From NCBI RefSeq assembly GCF_900101785.1, contig NZ_LT629688.1, positions 1,612,001 through 1,676,000 on the forward strand: DNA of 64,000 nucleotides. The letters are read 5' to 3'. Made by a program: the position numbers and the translations under genes. The number at the start of each line of letters is the position of its first letter. Within the stretch, counting starts at the first letter, position 1. Of this stretch, positions 33,096-45,645 are shown piece after piece. The notes beneath the pieces are model-generated. The model was given only the letters and a program-made list of their open reading frames with translations. It ran no database searches and was not told the origin of the DNA. This DNA comes from Auraticoccus monumenti (lineage in GTDB: Bacteria; Actinomycetota; Actinomycetes; Propionibacteriales; Propionibacteriaceae).

Positions 33096-34372
33096 TGCCC
33101 CACACCCCGTCCGGGGTCGTCGACGCCGACGTGGTCGTCGTGGGAGCCGGCCCGGCCGGCTCCGCCACCGCCACGCACCTGGCTCGACGCGGGCTCGACG
33201 TCGCCCTGCTGGAGAAGACCACCTTCCCGCGCGAGAAGGTCTGCGGCGACGGCCTCACCCCCCGAGCCACCCGCCAGCTGATCCGGCTGGGCATCGACAC
33301 CTCCACCGAGGCCGGCTGGCTGCACAACCGGGGCCTGCGCATCTACGGCGGCGGCGGTCAGCCCTTCCACCTGGACTGGCCCGACCTGGCCGACTTCCCG
33401 CCCTACGGCCTGGTCCGCCCCCGCTCGGACTTCGACGACCTGCTGGCCCGCAACGCGGTGGCCGCCGGGGCCACGCTGTACGAGCAGGCCAACGTGGTCG
33501 AGCCGGTGCTGGACGCCCGCAGCGACCGGATCGTCGGCGTCCGGTGCAAGGACGGCCGGGAGTTCCGCGCCCCGCTGGTGGTGGCCGCCGACGGCAACTC
33601 CACCCGGCTCAGCGTGGCGATGGGCATCGCCAAGCGCGACGACCGCCCGATGGGGGTCGCGGTCCGCACCTACTACACCTCCCCGCGCAGCGACGACGAC
33701 TACCTGGAGTCCTGGCTGGAGCTGTGGGACGGCCCGCCCGGGTCGTCCAACCTGCTGCCCGGCTACGGCTGGATCTTCGGCATGGGTGACGGCACCTCCA
33801 ACGTCGGGCTGGGCATCCTCAACACCTCCTCGGCCTTCGGCCACACCGACTACAAGGCGCTGCTCAAGGCCTGGTTGGACACCACGCCGGAGGAGTGGGG
33901 CTACCGCGACGAGAACATGACCGCACCGGTCCGCGGGGCCGCGCTGCCGATGGGGTTCAACCGCCAGCCGCACTACAGCCGGGGCCTGCTCCTGGTGGGC
34001 GACTCCGGCGGCATGGTCAACCCCTTCAACGGCGAGGGCATCGCCTACGCGATGGAGGCCGGGGAGTACGCCGCGGACGCGATGACCGACGCGCACCGCC
34101 GCGGCGTCGGCACCCCGCAGGCCGAGCGTGCGCTGCAGGGCTACCCGACCCGGCTGAAGGCCGAGCTCGGGGGCTACTACCGCCTGGGCGGGATCTTCGT
34201 GAAGCTGATCGGCGACCCGCGGGTGATGCGGCTCTGCACCCGCTACGGTCTCCCACGGCGGACGCTGATGCGCTTCACCCTGAAGCTGCTGGCCAACCTG
34301 ACCGACGCCCGCGAGGGTGACGTGATGGACAAGGTCATCAACCAGCTGTCACGGCTGGCACCGGCGGCCTGA
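33095..34372 (+). CDS. geranylgeranyl reductase family protein, probable menaquinone tail reductase
   Basis: A 425-residue FAD protein: VVVGAGPAGSATATHLARRG at about residue 9, EKTTFPREKVCGDGLTPRA (GGR signature), and a GDSGGMVNPFNGEGIAYAMEAG FAD-contacting segment. GGR-family enzymes saturate isoprenoid double bonds; in mycobacteria MenJ reduces one unit of the menaquinone tail. Position between menF and nuoA favours that role over archaeal-type lipid reduction. AGGAG lies 6 bases before the ATG, so it can be initiated directly as well as by coupling to the leader ORF. I leave the symbol blank because function within the family varies. Confidence 0.85.
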   Translation: MPHTPSGVVDADVVVVGAGPAGSATATHLARRGLDVALLEKTTFPREKVCGDGLTPRATRQLIRLGIDTSTEAGWLHNRGLRIYGGGGQPFHLDWPDLADFPPYGLVRPRSDFDDLLARNAVAAGATLYEQANVVEPVLDARSDRIVGVRCKDGREFRAPLVVAADGNSTRLSVAMGIAKRDDRPMGVAVRTYYTSPRSDDDYLESWLELWDGPPGSSNLLPGYGWIFGMGDGTSNVGLGILNTSSAFGHTDYKALLKAWLDTTPEEWGYRDENMTAPVRGAALPMGFNRQPHYSRGLLLVGDSGGMVNPFNGEGIAYAMEAGEYAADAMTDAHRRGVGTPQAERALQGYPTRLKAELGGYYRLGGIFVKLIGDPRVMRLCTRYGLPRRTLMRFTLKLLANLTDAREGDVMDKVINQLSRLAPAA

Positions 34373-34420
34373 GGACGTCACGGACATGCACTGCAGGGCT
34401 TCGACGGAGAGGCAGGGACG

Positions 34421-34780
34421 GTGAACCTCTACACCCCGGTCATCGTGTTGCTGGCGATCGCGGCCGCCTTCGTGGCGGTCAGCGTCCTCACCAGCGTCAA
34501 CGTCGGGCCCCGGCGCTACAACCGGGCCAAGTACGACTCCTACGAGTGCGGCATCCAGCCCACCCCGCACGCCGTCGGTGGGGGCCGGGTGCCGATGAAG
34601 TACTACATCACCGCGATGCTCTTCATCGTCTTCGACATCGAGATCGTCTTCCTCTACCCCTGGGCGGTGAGCTTCGACCTGCTGGGCACCTTCGCCCTGG
34701 TCGAGATGGTGCTCTTCGTGGCCACCGTCTTCATCGCCTACTTCTACGTGCTGCGACGAGGGGGTCTGGAGTGGGACTGA
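34421..34780 (+). CDS. nuoA: NADH-quinone oxidoreductase subunit A
   Basis: A small membrane subunit of complex I (119 residues, three transmembrane helices). It shows [18 protein letters not shown], the conserved loop with the Cys that responds to active/deactive state in homologues, and [14 protein letters not shown] with the acidic residues near the quinone channel. First gene of a 14-gene operon, 48 bases after the tail-reductase gene, so read-through from there is possible. The GTG start follows GGAGAGG. Confidence 0.95.
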   Translation: MNLYTPVIVLLAIAAAFVAVSVLTSVNVGPRRYNRAKYDSYECGIQPTPHAVGGGRVPMKYYITAMLFIVFDIEIVFLYPWAVSFDLLGTFALVEMVLFVATVFIAYFYVLRRGGLEWD

Positions 34781-34847
34781 CCGGGCTGGACCAGGGGACG
34801 GTGCGGCACGACCGCACGGGCGCACACGACAGGACGGAGGCACGCTG

Positions 34848-35408
34848 ATGGCCGGTGGACTCGAGGACCAGGTCCCGAGCGGGTTGCTGCTCACCACGGT
34901 GGAGGGGCTGTTCGGCTGGATGCGGCAGGCCTCCTTCTGGCCGGCCACCTTCGGCCTGGCCTGCTGCGCGATCGAGATGATGACCTACGGCGCGCCCCGC
35001 TACGACTCCGGTCGTTGGGGCCAGGAGGTCTTCCGGGCCTCCCCGCGCCAGGCCGACCTGATGATCGTCGCCGGCCGGGTGAGCCAGAAGATGGCCCCGG
35101 TGCTGCGTCAGATCTACGACCAGATGCCCAACCCCAAGTACGTGCTCGCGATGGGCGTCTGCGCCAGCACCGGCGGCATGTTCAACAACTACGCGATCGT
35201 CCAGGGCGTGGACCACGTGGTGCCGGTGGACATGTACGTCCCCGGCTGCCCGCCCCGCCCGGAGATGCTGATCGACGGCATGTTCAAGCTGCGCAAGAAG
35301 GTGCAGGGCGCCCCGATCGGCATCAACGAGGAGCGCTTCTACGCCGAGCAGGAGTCGCGCCAGCTGGTGGCCCCGGCCACCTCCGAGCTCAAGGGGCTGC
35401 TGCGGTGA
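34848..35408 (+). CDS. nuoB: NADH-quinone oxidoreductase subunit B
   Basis: A 186-residue peripheral-arm subunit that carries cluster N2, the last 4Fe-4S centre before quinone. The ligand pattern is LACCAIEMM (tandem Cys), [11 protein letters not shown] and [32 protein letters not shown] is also diagnostic (R-x-S-P-R-Q). The ATG has GGAGG 7 bases upstream and 67 bases separate it from nuoA. Confidence 0.97.
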   Translation: MAGGLEDQVPSGLLLTTVEGLFGWMRQASFWPATFGLACCAIEMMTYGAPRYDSGRWGQEVFRASPRQADLMIVAGRVSQKMAPVLRQIYDQMPNPKYVLAMGVCASTGGMFNNYAIVQGVDHVVPVDMYVPGCPPRPEMLIDGMFKLRKKVQGAPIGINEERFYAEQESRQLVAPATSELKGLLR

Positions 35409-36225
35409 CCCCCGAGGAGCGGGGCCCGGAGGGCTCCAGCGAGGCCAAGGGCTCGGAGAAGGCCGAGGCCCAGCACCCCACCACCGGCGAGCGCGCCCCG
35501 GAGGCCGGCGTCGAGCGGCAGGACGCCGAGGCCTCCGACACCGACCTGGAGCCGTCCACCGGGAGCGACGACGTCCCCGGCGCCCGGCGCGAGGTGCTGC
35601 AGGTGCGTCGCGGCATGTTCGGCTCCGCCGACAGCGGCGACACCTCCGGCTACGGCCGGGTGCAGCGCATCGTGGAGATGCCCCAGCCGACCTCGCGGCC
35701 CTACGGCGGCTGGTTCGACGCCCTGGCCGACGAGATGGCCGGGGTGCTCCCGGCCGGCTCGGTGACCGGCGTCGTGGTGCACCGGGGTGAGATCACCTTC
35801 GAGGTGGCCCGGGCGCACCTGCTCGAGGTGGTGCGGGCGCTGCGCGACACCCCGACCCTGCGCTTCGAGCACTGCGCCTCGGTCTCCGGCGTGCACTTCC
35901 CGACCTCCCAGGGGGCCGAGCTGCACGTCGTCTACCACCTGCAGTCGATGACCCACAACCGGCGGATCCGCCTCGAGGTCAGCTGCCCCGACACCGACCC
36001 GCACGTGCCCAGCGTCGTGACGGTCTACCCGGCCGCGGACTGGCACGAGCGCGAGACCTGGGACATGTTCGGCGTGGTCTTCGACGGCCACCCCGCCCTC
36101 ACCCGGATCCTGATGCCCGACGACTGGCCGGGCCACCCGCAGCGCAAGGACTACCCCCTCGGCGGCATCGACATCGAGTACAAGGGCGCCGTCGTCGCAC
36201 CACCGGAGACGCGGAGGAGCTACAC

Positions 36226-36229
<4 letters not shown>
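35405..36229 (+). CDS. nuoC: NADH-quinone oxidoreductase subunit C, with long acidic N-terminal extension
   Basis: A 274-residue 30-kDa subunit of the peripheral arm. The core (from about residue 95) includes [33 protein letters not shown], and [41 protein letters not shown] (in parts; the [10 protein letters not shown] and RKDYPLGG motifs are diagnostic). Residues 1-80 are a low-complexity Glu/Ser/Gly/Ala tail not needed by the family. The GTG start overlaps nuoB by GTGA, which supports the extension being translated. Confidence 0.95.
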
Positions 36230-37577
<1,348 letters not shown>

Positions 37578-37581
<4 letters not shown>

Positions 37582-38507
37582 GCACCGACGCACCCGTCGG
37601 CCACATCGGGAACGAGCACCACTTCCCGACCCACTTCACCGAGTCCGGCGGGATCGACTTCAGCGGGGACCAGACCACCGCGCTGACCGAGGTGCACCTG
37701 GAGGAGATGCGCTCGATCGCCGCGCGCTACCCCCAGCCGCGCTCGGCCCTGCTGCCGATGCTGCACCTGGTGCAGTCGGTGGAGGGGCGGGTCACCCCGG
37801 CGGGGGTGGAGGCCTGCGCCGACGTGCTCGGGATCAGCGCCGCCGAGGTGAGCGGTGTCGCGACCTTCTACACGATGTACAAGCGCAAGCCGGTCGGACG
37901 CCACCACGTCGGCGTCTGCACCACCGCGCTCTGCGCCATCCTCGGCGGGGACGAGGTGCTGGCCGCGCTGCAGCAGCACCTCGGCGTCGGCAACGACGAG
38001 ACCACCGCCGACGGCACGATCACCCTGGAGCACATCGAGTGCAACGCGGCCTGCGACTACGCGCCGGTGATGATGGTCAACTGGGAGTTCTTCGACGACG
38101 TCACCCCCGGCAGCGCCGTGGAGGTGGTGGACGCCCTGCGTGAGGGCCGCGAGGTCGTCTCCAGCCGGGGCGCGCGGATCTCCTCCTGGCGCGAGGCCGA
38201 GCGGGTGCTCGCCGGGTTCCCCGACGGACGCGCCGACGAGGGCCCGACCGCGGGGGAGAAGTCCCTGCTGGGACTGAGGATCGCGAACGAGCGCGGCTGG
38301 TCCGCGCCGGACCCGCGCACCGCCGAGGCGGAGCCGGTCGAGGGGCCGGCGGCCTCGGAGGCCGAGGCGGTGGGCACCGGCCAGCCCGACGGCGGACGTC
38401 GTGGGGCGGCGGAGAAGAGCAGCGAGGACGCCGAGGCCGCGGCGAGCGGCGACCAGGGCACGACGGAGTCGACGAGGACGTCGACCGACGAGGGGGAGGC
38501 GAAGTGA
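37578..38507 (+). CDS. nuoE: NADH-quinone oxidoreductase subunit E, with long C-terminal tail
   Basis: The 24-kDa NADH-module subunit with a thioredoxin-fold 2Fe-2S cluster (N1a). The ligands are [12 protein letters not shown] (Cys-x4-Cys) and [15 protein letters not shown] (Cys-x3-Cys). The family core ends near residue 210; the remaining 100 residues are an acidic, Ala/Glu-rich tail. It overlaps nuoF (GTGA). Confidence 0.96.
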
Positions 38508-39832
38508 GCGACACCCTGACACCGGTGCTCACGGCCAACTGGGCCGACGAGCGGGCCTGGAAGCTCGGGAACTACGAGCGCACCGGGGGCTACACCGCCC
38601 TGCGCACCGCACTCGGCATGACGCCGGAGGAGGTGGTCGGCGTCGTCAAGGACTCCGGTCTGCGCGGTCGCGGCGGGGCCGGGTTCCCCACCGGCATGAA
38701 GTGGTCCTTCGTGCCCAAGGACAACCCGAACCCCACCTACCTGGTGGTCAACGCCGACGAGTCCGAGCCGGGCACCTGCAAGGACATGCCGCTGATGCTG
38801 GCCAGCCCGCACACCCTGGTCGAGGGCGTGATCATCTCCGCCTACGCGATCAAGGCCCGCTACGCCTTCATCTACGTCCGCGGCGAGGTGCTGCACGTGG
38901 TGCGGCGGCTGCAGCAGGCCGTCCGCGAGGCCTACTCCGCCGGCTACATCGGCAGCAACGTGCTCGGCACCGGCTACGACCTCGAGGTCGTCGTCCACGC
39001 CGGCGCGGGGGCCTACATCTGCGGTGAGGAGACGGCCCTGCTGGACTCCCTGGAGGGACGCCGGGGGCAGCCGCGGCTGCGGCCGCCGTTCCCCGCGGTG
39101 GCCGGGCTCTACGCCAGCCCCACGGTGATCAACAACGTGGAGTCGATCGCCTCGGTGCCCAGCATCCTGCGCGGTGGTGCGGAGTGGTTCTCCTCGATGG
39201 GGACCGAGAAGTCCAAGGGCATGACCATCTACTCCCTCTCCGGCCACGTGGCCCGGCCCGGGCAGCTCGAGGCCCCGCTGGGCATCACCCTGCGCCAGGT
39301 GCTGGAGCTCGCCGGCGGGATGCGGGAGGGGCGCCGGCTCAAGTTCTGGACCCCGGGTGGCTCCTCCACCCCGATCCTCACCGAGGAGCACCTGGACCTC
39401 CCGCTGGACTACGAGGGCATGGCCGGAGCCGGCTCGATGCTGGGCACCAAGGCCCTGCAGTGCTTCGACGAGACCACCTCGGTGGTCCGCAGCACGCTGC
39501 GCTGGGTCGAGTTCTACAAGCACGAGTCCTGCGGCAAGTGCACCCCCTGCCGCGAGGGCTCGTGGTGGCTGGTGCAGATCCTGATGCGGCTCGAGGCCGG
39601 GCAGGGCGTGGAGGGCGACATCGAGAAGATCCTCGACCTCTGCGACAACATCGGCGGGCGCTCCTTCTGCGCCCTGGCCGACGGCGCGGTGGCCTGCGTC
39701 ACCAGCGCCATCAAGTACTTCCGCGAGGAGTTCGAGCAGGGGATGCACACCCCGGCGTGGGAGCTGCTGCCCTACCAGCGCAGCACGGTGTTCGCCCCGG
39801 TGACCGCCGGGGCCACAGGAGGTCCGCGATGA
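38504..39832 (+). CDS. nuoF: NADH-quinone oxidoreductase subunit F
   Basis: The 51-kDa subunit that oxidises NADH with FMN and carries cluster N3 (442 residues). Motifs: [18 protein letters not shown] (FMN/NADH), [16 protein letters not shown], and the cluster motif [15 protein letters not shown], with the fourth Cys in [15 protein letters not shown] start overlapping nuoE; ATGA overlap with nuoG. Confidence 0.97.
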   Translation: MSDTLTPVLTANWADERAWKLGNYERTGGYTALRTALGMTPEEVVGVVKDSGLRGRGGAGFPTGMKWSFVPKDNPNPTYLVVNADESEPGTCKDMPLMLASPHTLVEGVIISAYAIKARYAFIYVRGEVLHVVRRLQQAVREAYSAGYIGSNVLGTGYDLEVVVHAGAGAYICGEETALLDSLEGRRGQPRLRPPFPAVAGLYASPTVINNVESIASVPSILRGGAEWFSSMGTEKSKGMTIYSLSGHVARPGQLEAPLGITLRQVLELAGGMREGRRLKFWTPGGSSTPILTEEHLDLPLDYEGMAGAGSMLGTKALQCFDETTSVVRSTLRWVEFYKHESCGKCTPCREGSWWLVQILMRLEAGQGVEGDIEKILDLCDNIGGRSFCALADGAVACVTSAIKYFREEFEQGMHTPAWELLPYQRSTVFAPVTAGATGGPR

Positions 39833-42420
39833 GCGTCACCGACAGGACGGGGGCGGGTGCGGAGCTGGAGCAGCGCGACGACCTGGTCACCCTCACCATC
39901 GACGACACCCAGGTGTCGGTGCCCAAGGGCACCCTGGCCATCCGGGCCGCCGAGCTGATCGGCGTGGCCATCCCCCGCTTCTGCGACCACCCGCTGCTGG
40001 ACCCGGTCGGCGCCTGCCGCCAGTGCCTGGTCGAGGTGCCCGACGCCGGCAACGGCCGGGGCATGCCCAAGCCGCAGGCCTCCTGCACCCTGGAGGTGGC
40101 CGAGGGGATGCAGATCCGGACCCAGGTCACCTCCCCGGTGGCCGACAAGGCCCAGCACGGCATGATCGAGATGCTGCTGCTCAACCACCCGCTGGACTGC
40201 CCGGTCTGCGACAAGGGCGGGGAGTGCCCGCTGCAGAACCAGGCGATGAGCAACGGCCGCGGCGAGTCCCGGTTCGAGGCCGTCAAGCGCACCTACCCCA
40301 AGCCGGTCTCCATCTCCGCCCAGGTGCTGCTGGACCGGGAGCGGTGCGTGCTCTGCGCCCGCTGCACCCGCTTCTCCGAGCAGGTGGCCGGCGACCCCTT
40401 CATCGCCCTGGTCGAGCGCGGTGCGCTGCAGCAGGTCGGGATCTACGAGCGCGAGCCGTTCGAGTCCTACTTCTCCGGCAACACCATCCAGATCTGCCCG
40501 GTGGGGGCCCTGACGTCGGCCGCCTACCGCTTCCGCGCCCGTCCCTTCGACCTCACCTCCACCCCCTCGGTCAGCGAGCACGACTCCTGCGGCTCCGCCA
40601 TCCGGGTGGACCACCGGCGCGGTGAGGTGATGCGGCGGCTGGCCGGGGACGACCCCGAGGTCAACGAGGAGTGGATCACCGACAAGGACCGCTTCGCCTT
40701 CCGCTACGGCCGCGGCGAGGACCGGGTCCGCACCCCGCTGGTGCGCGAGGGCGACGTGCTGCGTCCGGCGTCCTGGCCGGAGGCCATCGACGTCGCCGTC
40801 CGCGGTCTGCAGGCGGCGGCCGGCTCGGTCGGCGTCCTCACCGGCGGTCGGCTGACCCTGGAGGACGCCTACGGCTACTCCCGGTTCGCCCGCACGGTGC
40901 TGGGCACCAATGACATCGACTTCCGCTCCCGCCCGCACTCCGCGGAGGAGGCCGAGTTCCTGGCCTCGCACGTGGCCGGACGGGCCGACGTCGTCACCGC
41001 CGACCTGGAGCAGGCCTCGGGCGTGCTGATGGTGGCCTTCGAGCCCGAGGAGGAGGCCGGCACGATCTTCCTGCGCCTCCGCAAGGGGATGCGCAAGCAC
41101 GGCCTCCGCTCCTGGACGCTGGCGCCCTACCTCAGCAACGGCGCCCGCAAGATGGGGGCCGCGCTGGTCCCCACCGTGCCCGGTACCGAGGCACAGGTGC
41201 TCGACGGTCTGGAGCGCGCCCTCGAGCTGGACGCCGACTCGGTCGTGCTGGTCGGGGAGCGGGCAGCCACCTCGCCGGGCACGCTGACCGCGGTGGCGGC
41301 GCTGGTGCAGCGCACCGGCGCCCGGCTGGCCTGGGTGCCGCGCCGGGCCGGGGACCGCGGGGCGGTCGAGGCGGGCTGCCTGCCCGGGCTGCTGCCCGGC
41401 GGACGTCCGCTCGCCGACGCCCGGGCCCGGGTGGACTGCCTGAGCGTGTGGGAGCTCGGCCGTGAGCTGCCGGCCACCCCCGGCCGCGACACCGGCCAGA
41501 TGCTGGCCGCCGCGGCCACCGGTGGGCTGCGTGCCCTGGTGGTGGCCGGGGTGGAGCCCGCCGACCTGGCCGACCCCGCGGCCGCCCGCCGCGGGCTCGA
41601 GCAGGTGGGCTTCCTGGTCAGCGTGGAGCAGCGGCTGAGCGAGGTGACCGAGCGCGCCGACGTGGTGCTCCCGGTCTCGCTGGTCGAGGAGCGGCCCGGC
41701 ACCTTCGTGACCTGGGAGGGCCGCCGTCGCGAGTTCGGCGTGGTGATCCGCCAGGCCAACCCGATGACCGACCTGCGGGTGCTCGCCGCCCTGTCCGACG
41801 CCCTCGGCCACGACCTCGGCATCCGCACCGTGGCCGACGCCCGGCGCGAGCTGGCCCAGCTCGACCCCTGGACCGGAGCACGTCCGGCCGCACCCGCGCC
41901 GGCTCCCGCCACCGCGGCCGCTCCCGCTCCGGCGGGTGCGACGGGGGCGCGCCGGGCCCACGGCGCGGTGGCGATGACCGCCGACGGCGGCCCCACCCGG
42001 ACGGGTGCCGACCACCGCCTGACGCTGGCCACCTGGCGGATGATGCTCGACCCGAGCCGGGCGCTGGACGGCGAGCCGCACCTGCTCGCCACCGCCCGAC
42101 GTCCGGTGGCCCGGGTCAGCGAGGCCACCGCCCGCCGCACCGGGCTGGTCGAGGGCGGCGGGGTGCGGCTGCACGGCGCCACCGGCTCGGCCGTGCTGCC
42201 GGTGCACGTCACCCCGCAGATGGTCGACGGGGTGGTCTGGGTGCCGACGCTGGCGGCCGGCGTCTCGGTGAACGCGCTCGGTCTGTCCGCCGGTGCGCCG
42301 GTCGTGGTCAGCCCCACCGAGCTGCCCGCCAGCCCCGAGCCCGGGGCCCGGGTCCCGGTCGGCGAGGGCGCGCTGCCCGAGGTGGACGGACAGCACGAGG
42401 AGCAGGGAGGCGTGGCATGA
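39829..42420 (+). CDS. nuoG: NADH-quinone oxidoreductase subunit G
   Basis: The 75-kDa subunit (863 residues) with several Fe-S clusters. Seen: the 2Fe-2S N1b set ([21 protein letters not shown] and a later ASCTLEV), the His-containing N5 region ([20 protein letters not shown]) and an N4 set ([10 protein letters not shown]). A molybdopterin-oxidoreductase-like domain follows, here without active-site function. An Ala/Pro-rich linker at about residues 683-712 separates a C-terminal molydopterin-binding-like beta domain ([18 protein letters not shown]). ATGA overlaps on both sides. Confidence 0.96.
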   Translation: MSVTDRTGAGAELEQRDDLVTLTIDDTQVSVPKGTLAIRAAELIGVAIPRFCDHPLLDPVGACRQCLVEVPDAGNGRGMPKPQASCTLEVAEGMQIRTQVTSPVADKAQHGMIEMLLLNHPLDCPVCDKGGECPLQNQAMSNGRGESRFEAVKRTYPKPVSISAQVLLDRERCVLCARCTRFSEQVAGDPFIALVERGALQQVGIYEREPFESYFSGNTIQICPVGALTSAAYRFRARPFDLTSTPSVSEHDSCGSAIRVDHRRGEVMRRLAGDDPEVNEEWITDKDRFAFRYGRGEDRVRTPLVREGDVLRPASWPEAIDVAVRGLQAAAGSVGVLTGGRLTLEDAYGYSRFARTVLGTNDIDFRSRPHSAEEAEFLASHVAGRADVVTADLEQASGVLMVAFEPEEEAGTIFLRLRKGMRKHGLRSWTLAPYLSNGARKMGAALVPTVPGTEAQVLDGLERALELDADSVVLVGERAATSPGTLTAVAALVQRTGARLAWVPRRAGDRGAVEAGCLPGLLPGGRPLADARARVDCLSVWELGRELPATPGRDTGQMLAAAATGGLRALVVAGVEPADLADPAAARRGLEQVGFLVSVEQRLSEVTERADVVLPVSLVEERPGTFVTWEGRRREFGVVIRQANPMTDLRVLAALSDALGHDLGIRTVADARRELAQLDPWTGARPAAPAPAPATAAAPAPAGATGARRAHGAVAMTADGGPTRTGADHRLTLATWRMMLDPSRALDGEPHLLATARRPVARVSEATARRTGLVEGGGVRLHGATGSAVLPVHVTPQMVDGVVWVPTLAAGVSVNALGLSAGAPVVVSPTELPASPEPGARVPVGEGALPEVDGQHEEQGGVA

Positions 42421-43754
42421 CGCAGATGGACCTGAGCCTGTTCGGCAACGACCCGTGGTGGGTGGTGCTGATCAAGGCCGTGGCGGTGTTCGCCCTGCTG
42501 CTGCTCCTGACGCTGTTCAACATCGTCTTCGAGCGCAAGGTCGTCGGGCGGATGCAGCACCGCAAGGGCCCGACCATGAACGGCCCCTTCGGCTGGCTGC
42601 AGTCGCTGGCCGACGGCATGAAGCTGATGTTCAAGGAGGACTTCATGCCCTCCCGCGCCGACAAGCTGGTCTACAACCTGGCCCCGTTCCTGGCGGCGAT
42701 CCCGGCGCTGACCGCCTGGGCGGTGATCCCGGTGGCCGGCACCGTGACCATCCCGTTCACCGACCGGCAGACCCAGCTGCAGCTGACCGACCTGCCGATG
42801 GCGGTGCTGTTCATGCTGGCCATCGCCTCGATCGGCATCTACGGCATCGTCCTGGCCGGCTGGTCCTCGGGCTCCACCTACTCCCTGCTGGGCGGGCTGC
42901 GCTCCAGCGCCCAGATGATCTCCTACGAGATCGCGATGGGGCTCTCGTTCGTCACGGTCTTCCTCTTCGCCGGGTCGATGTCGACCTCGGAGATCGTCGA
43001 GGCCCAGCAGACCAGCATCGTGCTGCCCTTCGGCGACACCGGCATCCCCGGCTGGTACGCGCTGCTGCTGGCTCCCTCCTTCGTGATCTACCTGATCTCG
43101 ATGGTGGGGGAGACCAACCGCGCCCCCTTCGACCTCCCCGAGGCCGAGGGCGAGCTGGTCGGCGGCTTCCACACCGAGTACTCCGGCATGCGCTTCGCCA
43201 TGTTCTTCCTGGCCGAGTACATCAACATGGCCACGGTCTCCGCGATCGCGGTCACCCTCTTCCTGGGCGGCTGGCACGCCCCCTGGCCGCTCAGCGGCAT
43301 CGAGGGCATCGACGCCGGTTACCTCGGCGCGGTCTGGTTCCTCGGCAAGGTCATCCTGCTGATCTTCGGCTTCGTCTGGCTGCGCGGCACCCTGCCCCGC
43401 TTCCGCTACGACCAGTTCATGAAGCTGGGCTGGAGCTGGCTCATCCCGCTGTCGCTGGTCTGGATCGTCGCCATCGCGATCGTCCGCTCGCTGGACCGCA
43501 GCTCCTTCTCCAGTCCCACCTTCCTCATCGTCGCCGGGGTGGTGCTGGTGCTGGCCCTCGCGCTGGCCCTCTTCGGCGGTCGCCAGGAGGAGGACGAGGA
43601 GGAGGTCGAGGAGGACTTCGACCCCTGGGCCGGCGGGTACCCGGTGCCACCGCGGGCCGGCCAGCAGCTGCCCGAGCTGGCCGGGGTGCTCCGCCCCGAC
43701 GAGCCCACCGCGACCCGGCGCGCCGGGTCCGACACCGCAGAGGAGGAGTCCTGA
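42417..43754 (+). CDS. nuoH: NADH-quinone oxidoreductase subunit H
   Basis: The membrane subunit that joins the peripheral and membrane arms and forms the quinone entry (445 residues, eight helices). Motifs: [25 protein letters not shown] (in parts; [14 protein letters not shown]), [31 protein letters not shown], and [29 protein letters not shown] with the conserved Glu-rich loop. The C-terminal 75 residues are a hydrophilic, acidic extension ([14 protein letters not shown]). Confidence 0.97.
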   Translation: MTQMDLSLFGNDPWWVVLIKAVAVFALLLLLTLFNIVFERKVVGRMQHRKGPTMNGPFGWLQSLADGMKLMFKEDFMPSRADKLVYNLAPFLAAIPALTAWAVIPVAGTVTIPFTDRQTQLQLTDLPMAVLFMLAIASIGIYGIVLAGWSSGSTYSLLGGLRSSAQMISYEIAMGLSFVTVFLFAGSMSTSEIVEAQQTSIVLPFGDTGIPGWYALLLAPSFVIYLISMVGETNRAPFDLPEAEGELVGGFHTEYSGMRFAMFFLAEYINMATVSAIAVTLFLGGWHAPWPLSGIEGIDAGYLGAVWFLGKVILLIFGFVWLRGTLPRFRYDQFMKLGWSWLIPLSLVWIVAIAIVRSLDRSSFSSPTFLIVAGVVLVLALALALFGGRQEEDEEEVEEDFDPWAGGYPVPPRAGQQLPELAGVLRPDEPTATRRAGSDTAEEES

Positions 43755-44410
43755 TGGGCGTGTTCGACTCCGTCGCCGGCTTCGGCGTGACGTTCAAGAC
43801 GATGTTCCGCAAGACCTTCACCGAGGACTACCCGAACAAGCCGAAGATCACCGCCCCGCGCTTCCACGGACGGCACCAGCTCAACCGCTGGCCCGACGGC
43901 CTGGAGAAGTGCGTCGGCTGCGAGCTCTGCGCCTGGGCCTGCCCGGCCGACGCCATCTACGTCGAGGGCGCGGCCAACACCGAGGAGGACCGCTTCTCCC
44001 CGGGGGAGCGCTACGGCCGCGTCTACCAGATCAACTACCTGCGCTGCATCCTGTGCGGGCTGTGCATCGAGGCCTGCCCGACCCGGGCGCTCACCATGAC
44101 CAACGAGTTCGAGCTCGCCGACGACTCGCGTGAGTCGCTGATCTACGAGAAGGACCAGCTGCTGGCCCCGCTGCTGCCCGGCATGGAGCAGCCGCCGCAC
44201 CCCCGCCGGCTCGGCTCGGACGAGCAGCAGTACTTCCTCGGGCTGCCCAGCACCGGCACCAGCGACACCCGGATGGGCAGCGCCCAGCACCCGGACACCC
44301 GCACCGGCGGCCGGACGCCCGGCCCCACCGGTGAGCGGGTCGGGGAGTCCCGGGAGGCCGAGGCCCGGGCCAAGACCGGTGCGGCGGAGACGCAGGGGGG
44401 CGCGCGATGA
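43754..44410 (+). CDS. nuoI: NADH-quinone oxidoreductase subunit I, with C-terminal extension
   Basis: The 23-kDa ferredoxin-like subunit (218 residues) with two 4Fe-4S clusters, N6a and N6b: [20 protein letters not shown] and [20 protein letters not shown], each CxxCxxCxxxCP. The family core ends near residue 150; the last 65 residues are polar, with several Arg/Thr/Gly repeats. Its ATG shares one base with the nuoH stop (TGATG). Confidence 0.96.
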   Translation: MGVFDSVAGFGVTFKTMFRKTFTEDYPNKPKITAPRFHGRHQLNRWPDGLEKCVGCELCAWACPADAIYVEGAANTEEDRFSPGERYGRVYQINYLRCILCGLCIEACPTRALTMTNEFELADDSRESLIYEKDQLLAPLLPGMEQPPHPRRLGSDEQQYFLGLPSTGTSDTRMGSAQHPDTRTGGRTPGPTGERVGESREAEARAKTGAAETQGGAR

Positions 44411-45336
44411 CGGTGATGGTGACGAGCGCGTCGGTGGCCTTCTGGCTGCTGGCCCCGCTGATGGTGCTGGCCGCGATCGGCATGGTGCTGGCCCGCAAGG
44501 CCGTCCACTCCGCGCTCTGCCTGGCCGGGGTGATGGTGGCCCTGGCGGTGCAGTACGCGGCGCTGGACGCCCCCTTCCTCTTCGCGGTGCAGATCATCGT
44601 CTACACCGGCGCCATCCTGATGCTGTTCCTCTTCGTGGTGATGCTGGTCGGGGTCGACTCCAGCGACTCCTTCGTGGAGACGCTCCGCGGCCAGCGGGTC
44701 TGGGCCGCGCTGGTCGGCGCCGGGTTGCTGGTGATGCTGGTGGTGGCCGTCGGCCACGACGTGGTCACCGACGGCGGGACCGCACCGGTCGGCGTTGCGG
44801 GGGCCAACGAGCAGTACGGCGGCAACGTGCAGGGTCTGGCCGCGCTGATCTTCGTCCGCTACGTGTGGGCCTTCGAGGCCACGTCGGCGCTGCTGATCAC
44901 CGCCGCCGTGGGCGCCATGGTGCTGACCCACCGCGAGCGGCTGGTGGCCAAGCGCGGCCAGCGCGAGCGGGCGGTCGAGCGGATGAGGGCCTACGCCGAC
45001 GCCGGCGTGCACCCCGGCCCGCTGCCCACCCCCGGCGTGTTCGCCCGGCACAACTCCGTCGACATCCCGGCGCTGCTGCCCGACGGCTCGGTGGCCGAGA
45101 GCTCGGTCTCCCCGACGCTGCGCTCCCGGGCCACCATCCGGACCCCGGAGGAGCTGCTGGCCCCGATGGCCACCCGGCACGCCGAGATCGCCGGCGACCG
45201 CGACCCCCAGCCGCAGGTCGGCCACCGGCGCGACCCGCGTCCGGGGGAGCCGCTGCACGAGCACGGTCTCGGCAACGAGCAGGACGTCCGGGACAACACC
45301 TCGGTGCGCGACGACTCGGACGAGGAGCGGATCTGA
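44407..45336 (+). CDS. nuoJ: NADH-quinone oxidoreductase subunit J, with C-terminal extension
   Basis: A membrane subunit (309 residues). The core has five helices, with the conserved [19 protein letters not shown] helix whose pi-bulge rotates during turnover. It ends near residue 185; the remaining 120 residues are hydrophilic and likely cytoplasmic. ATGA overlap with nuoI, TGATG with nuoK. Confidence 0.95.
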   Translation: MTVMVTSASVAFWLLAPLMVLAAIGMVLARKAVHSALCLAGVMVALAVQYAALDAPFLFAVQIIVYTGAILMLFLFVVMLVGVDSSDSFVETLRGQRVWAALVGAGLLVMLVVAVGHDVVTDGGTAPVGVAGANEQYGGNVQGLAALIFVRYVWAFEATSALLITAAVGAMVLTHRERLVAKRGQRERAVERMRAYADAGVHPGPLPTPGVFARHNSVDIPALLPDGSVAESSVSPTLRSRATIRTPEELLAPMATRHAEIAGDRDPQPQVGHRRDPRPGEPLHEHGLGNEQDVRDNTSVRDDSDEERI

Positions 45337-45635
45337 TGGACCCGAACCACTACCTGGTGCTGTCGGCGATCCTCTTCACCATCGGCGCCGTCGGCTTCCT
45401 GGTGCGACGCAACGCGATCGTGGCCTTCATGTGCGTGGAGCTGATGCTCAACGCCGCCAACCTGGCGCTGGTGACCTTCTCCCACGCCTGGGGCGTCCTC
45501 GACGGGCAGGTGGCCAGCTTCTTCGTGATGGTGGTGGCCGCCGCCGAGGTCGTGGTCGGGCTGGCCATCATCGTCTCCATCTACCGCACCCGTCGTTCGG
45601 CCTCGGTCGACGACGCGAACCTGCTGAAGCTCTGA
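45336..45635 (+). CDS. nuoK: NADH-quinone oxidoreductase subunit K
   Basis: A 99-residue membrane subunit with three helices. The family signature is [19 protein letters not shown] (buried Glu of the proton path) and a second Glu in [21 protein letters not shown]. Normal length, unlike many of its neighbours. Confidence 0.97.
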   Translation: MDPNHYLVLSAILFTIGAVGFLVRRNAIVAFMCVELMLNAANLALVTFSHAWGVLDGQVASFFVMVVAAAEVVVGLAIIVSIYRTRRSASVDDANLLKL

Positions 45636-45645
45636 GGGAGCGCAC

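Noticed and set aside
39772-42396. 874-codon frame antisense to nuoG, and similar long antisense frames over nuoH, nuoL, nuoM, nuoN and menD
   Set aside because: These are mirror frames of real, conserved genes caused by high G/C at third positions; their peptides are low-complexity and match no family.
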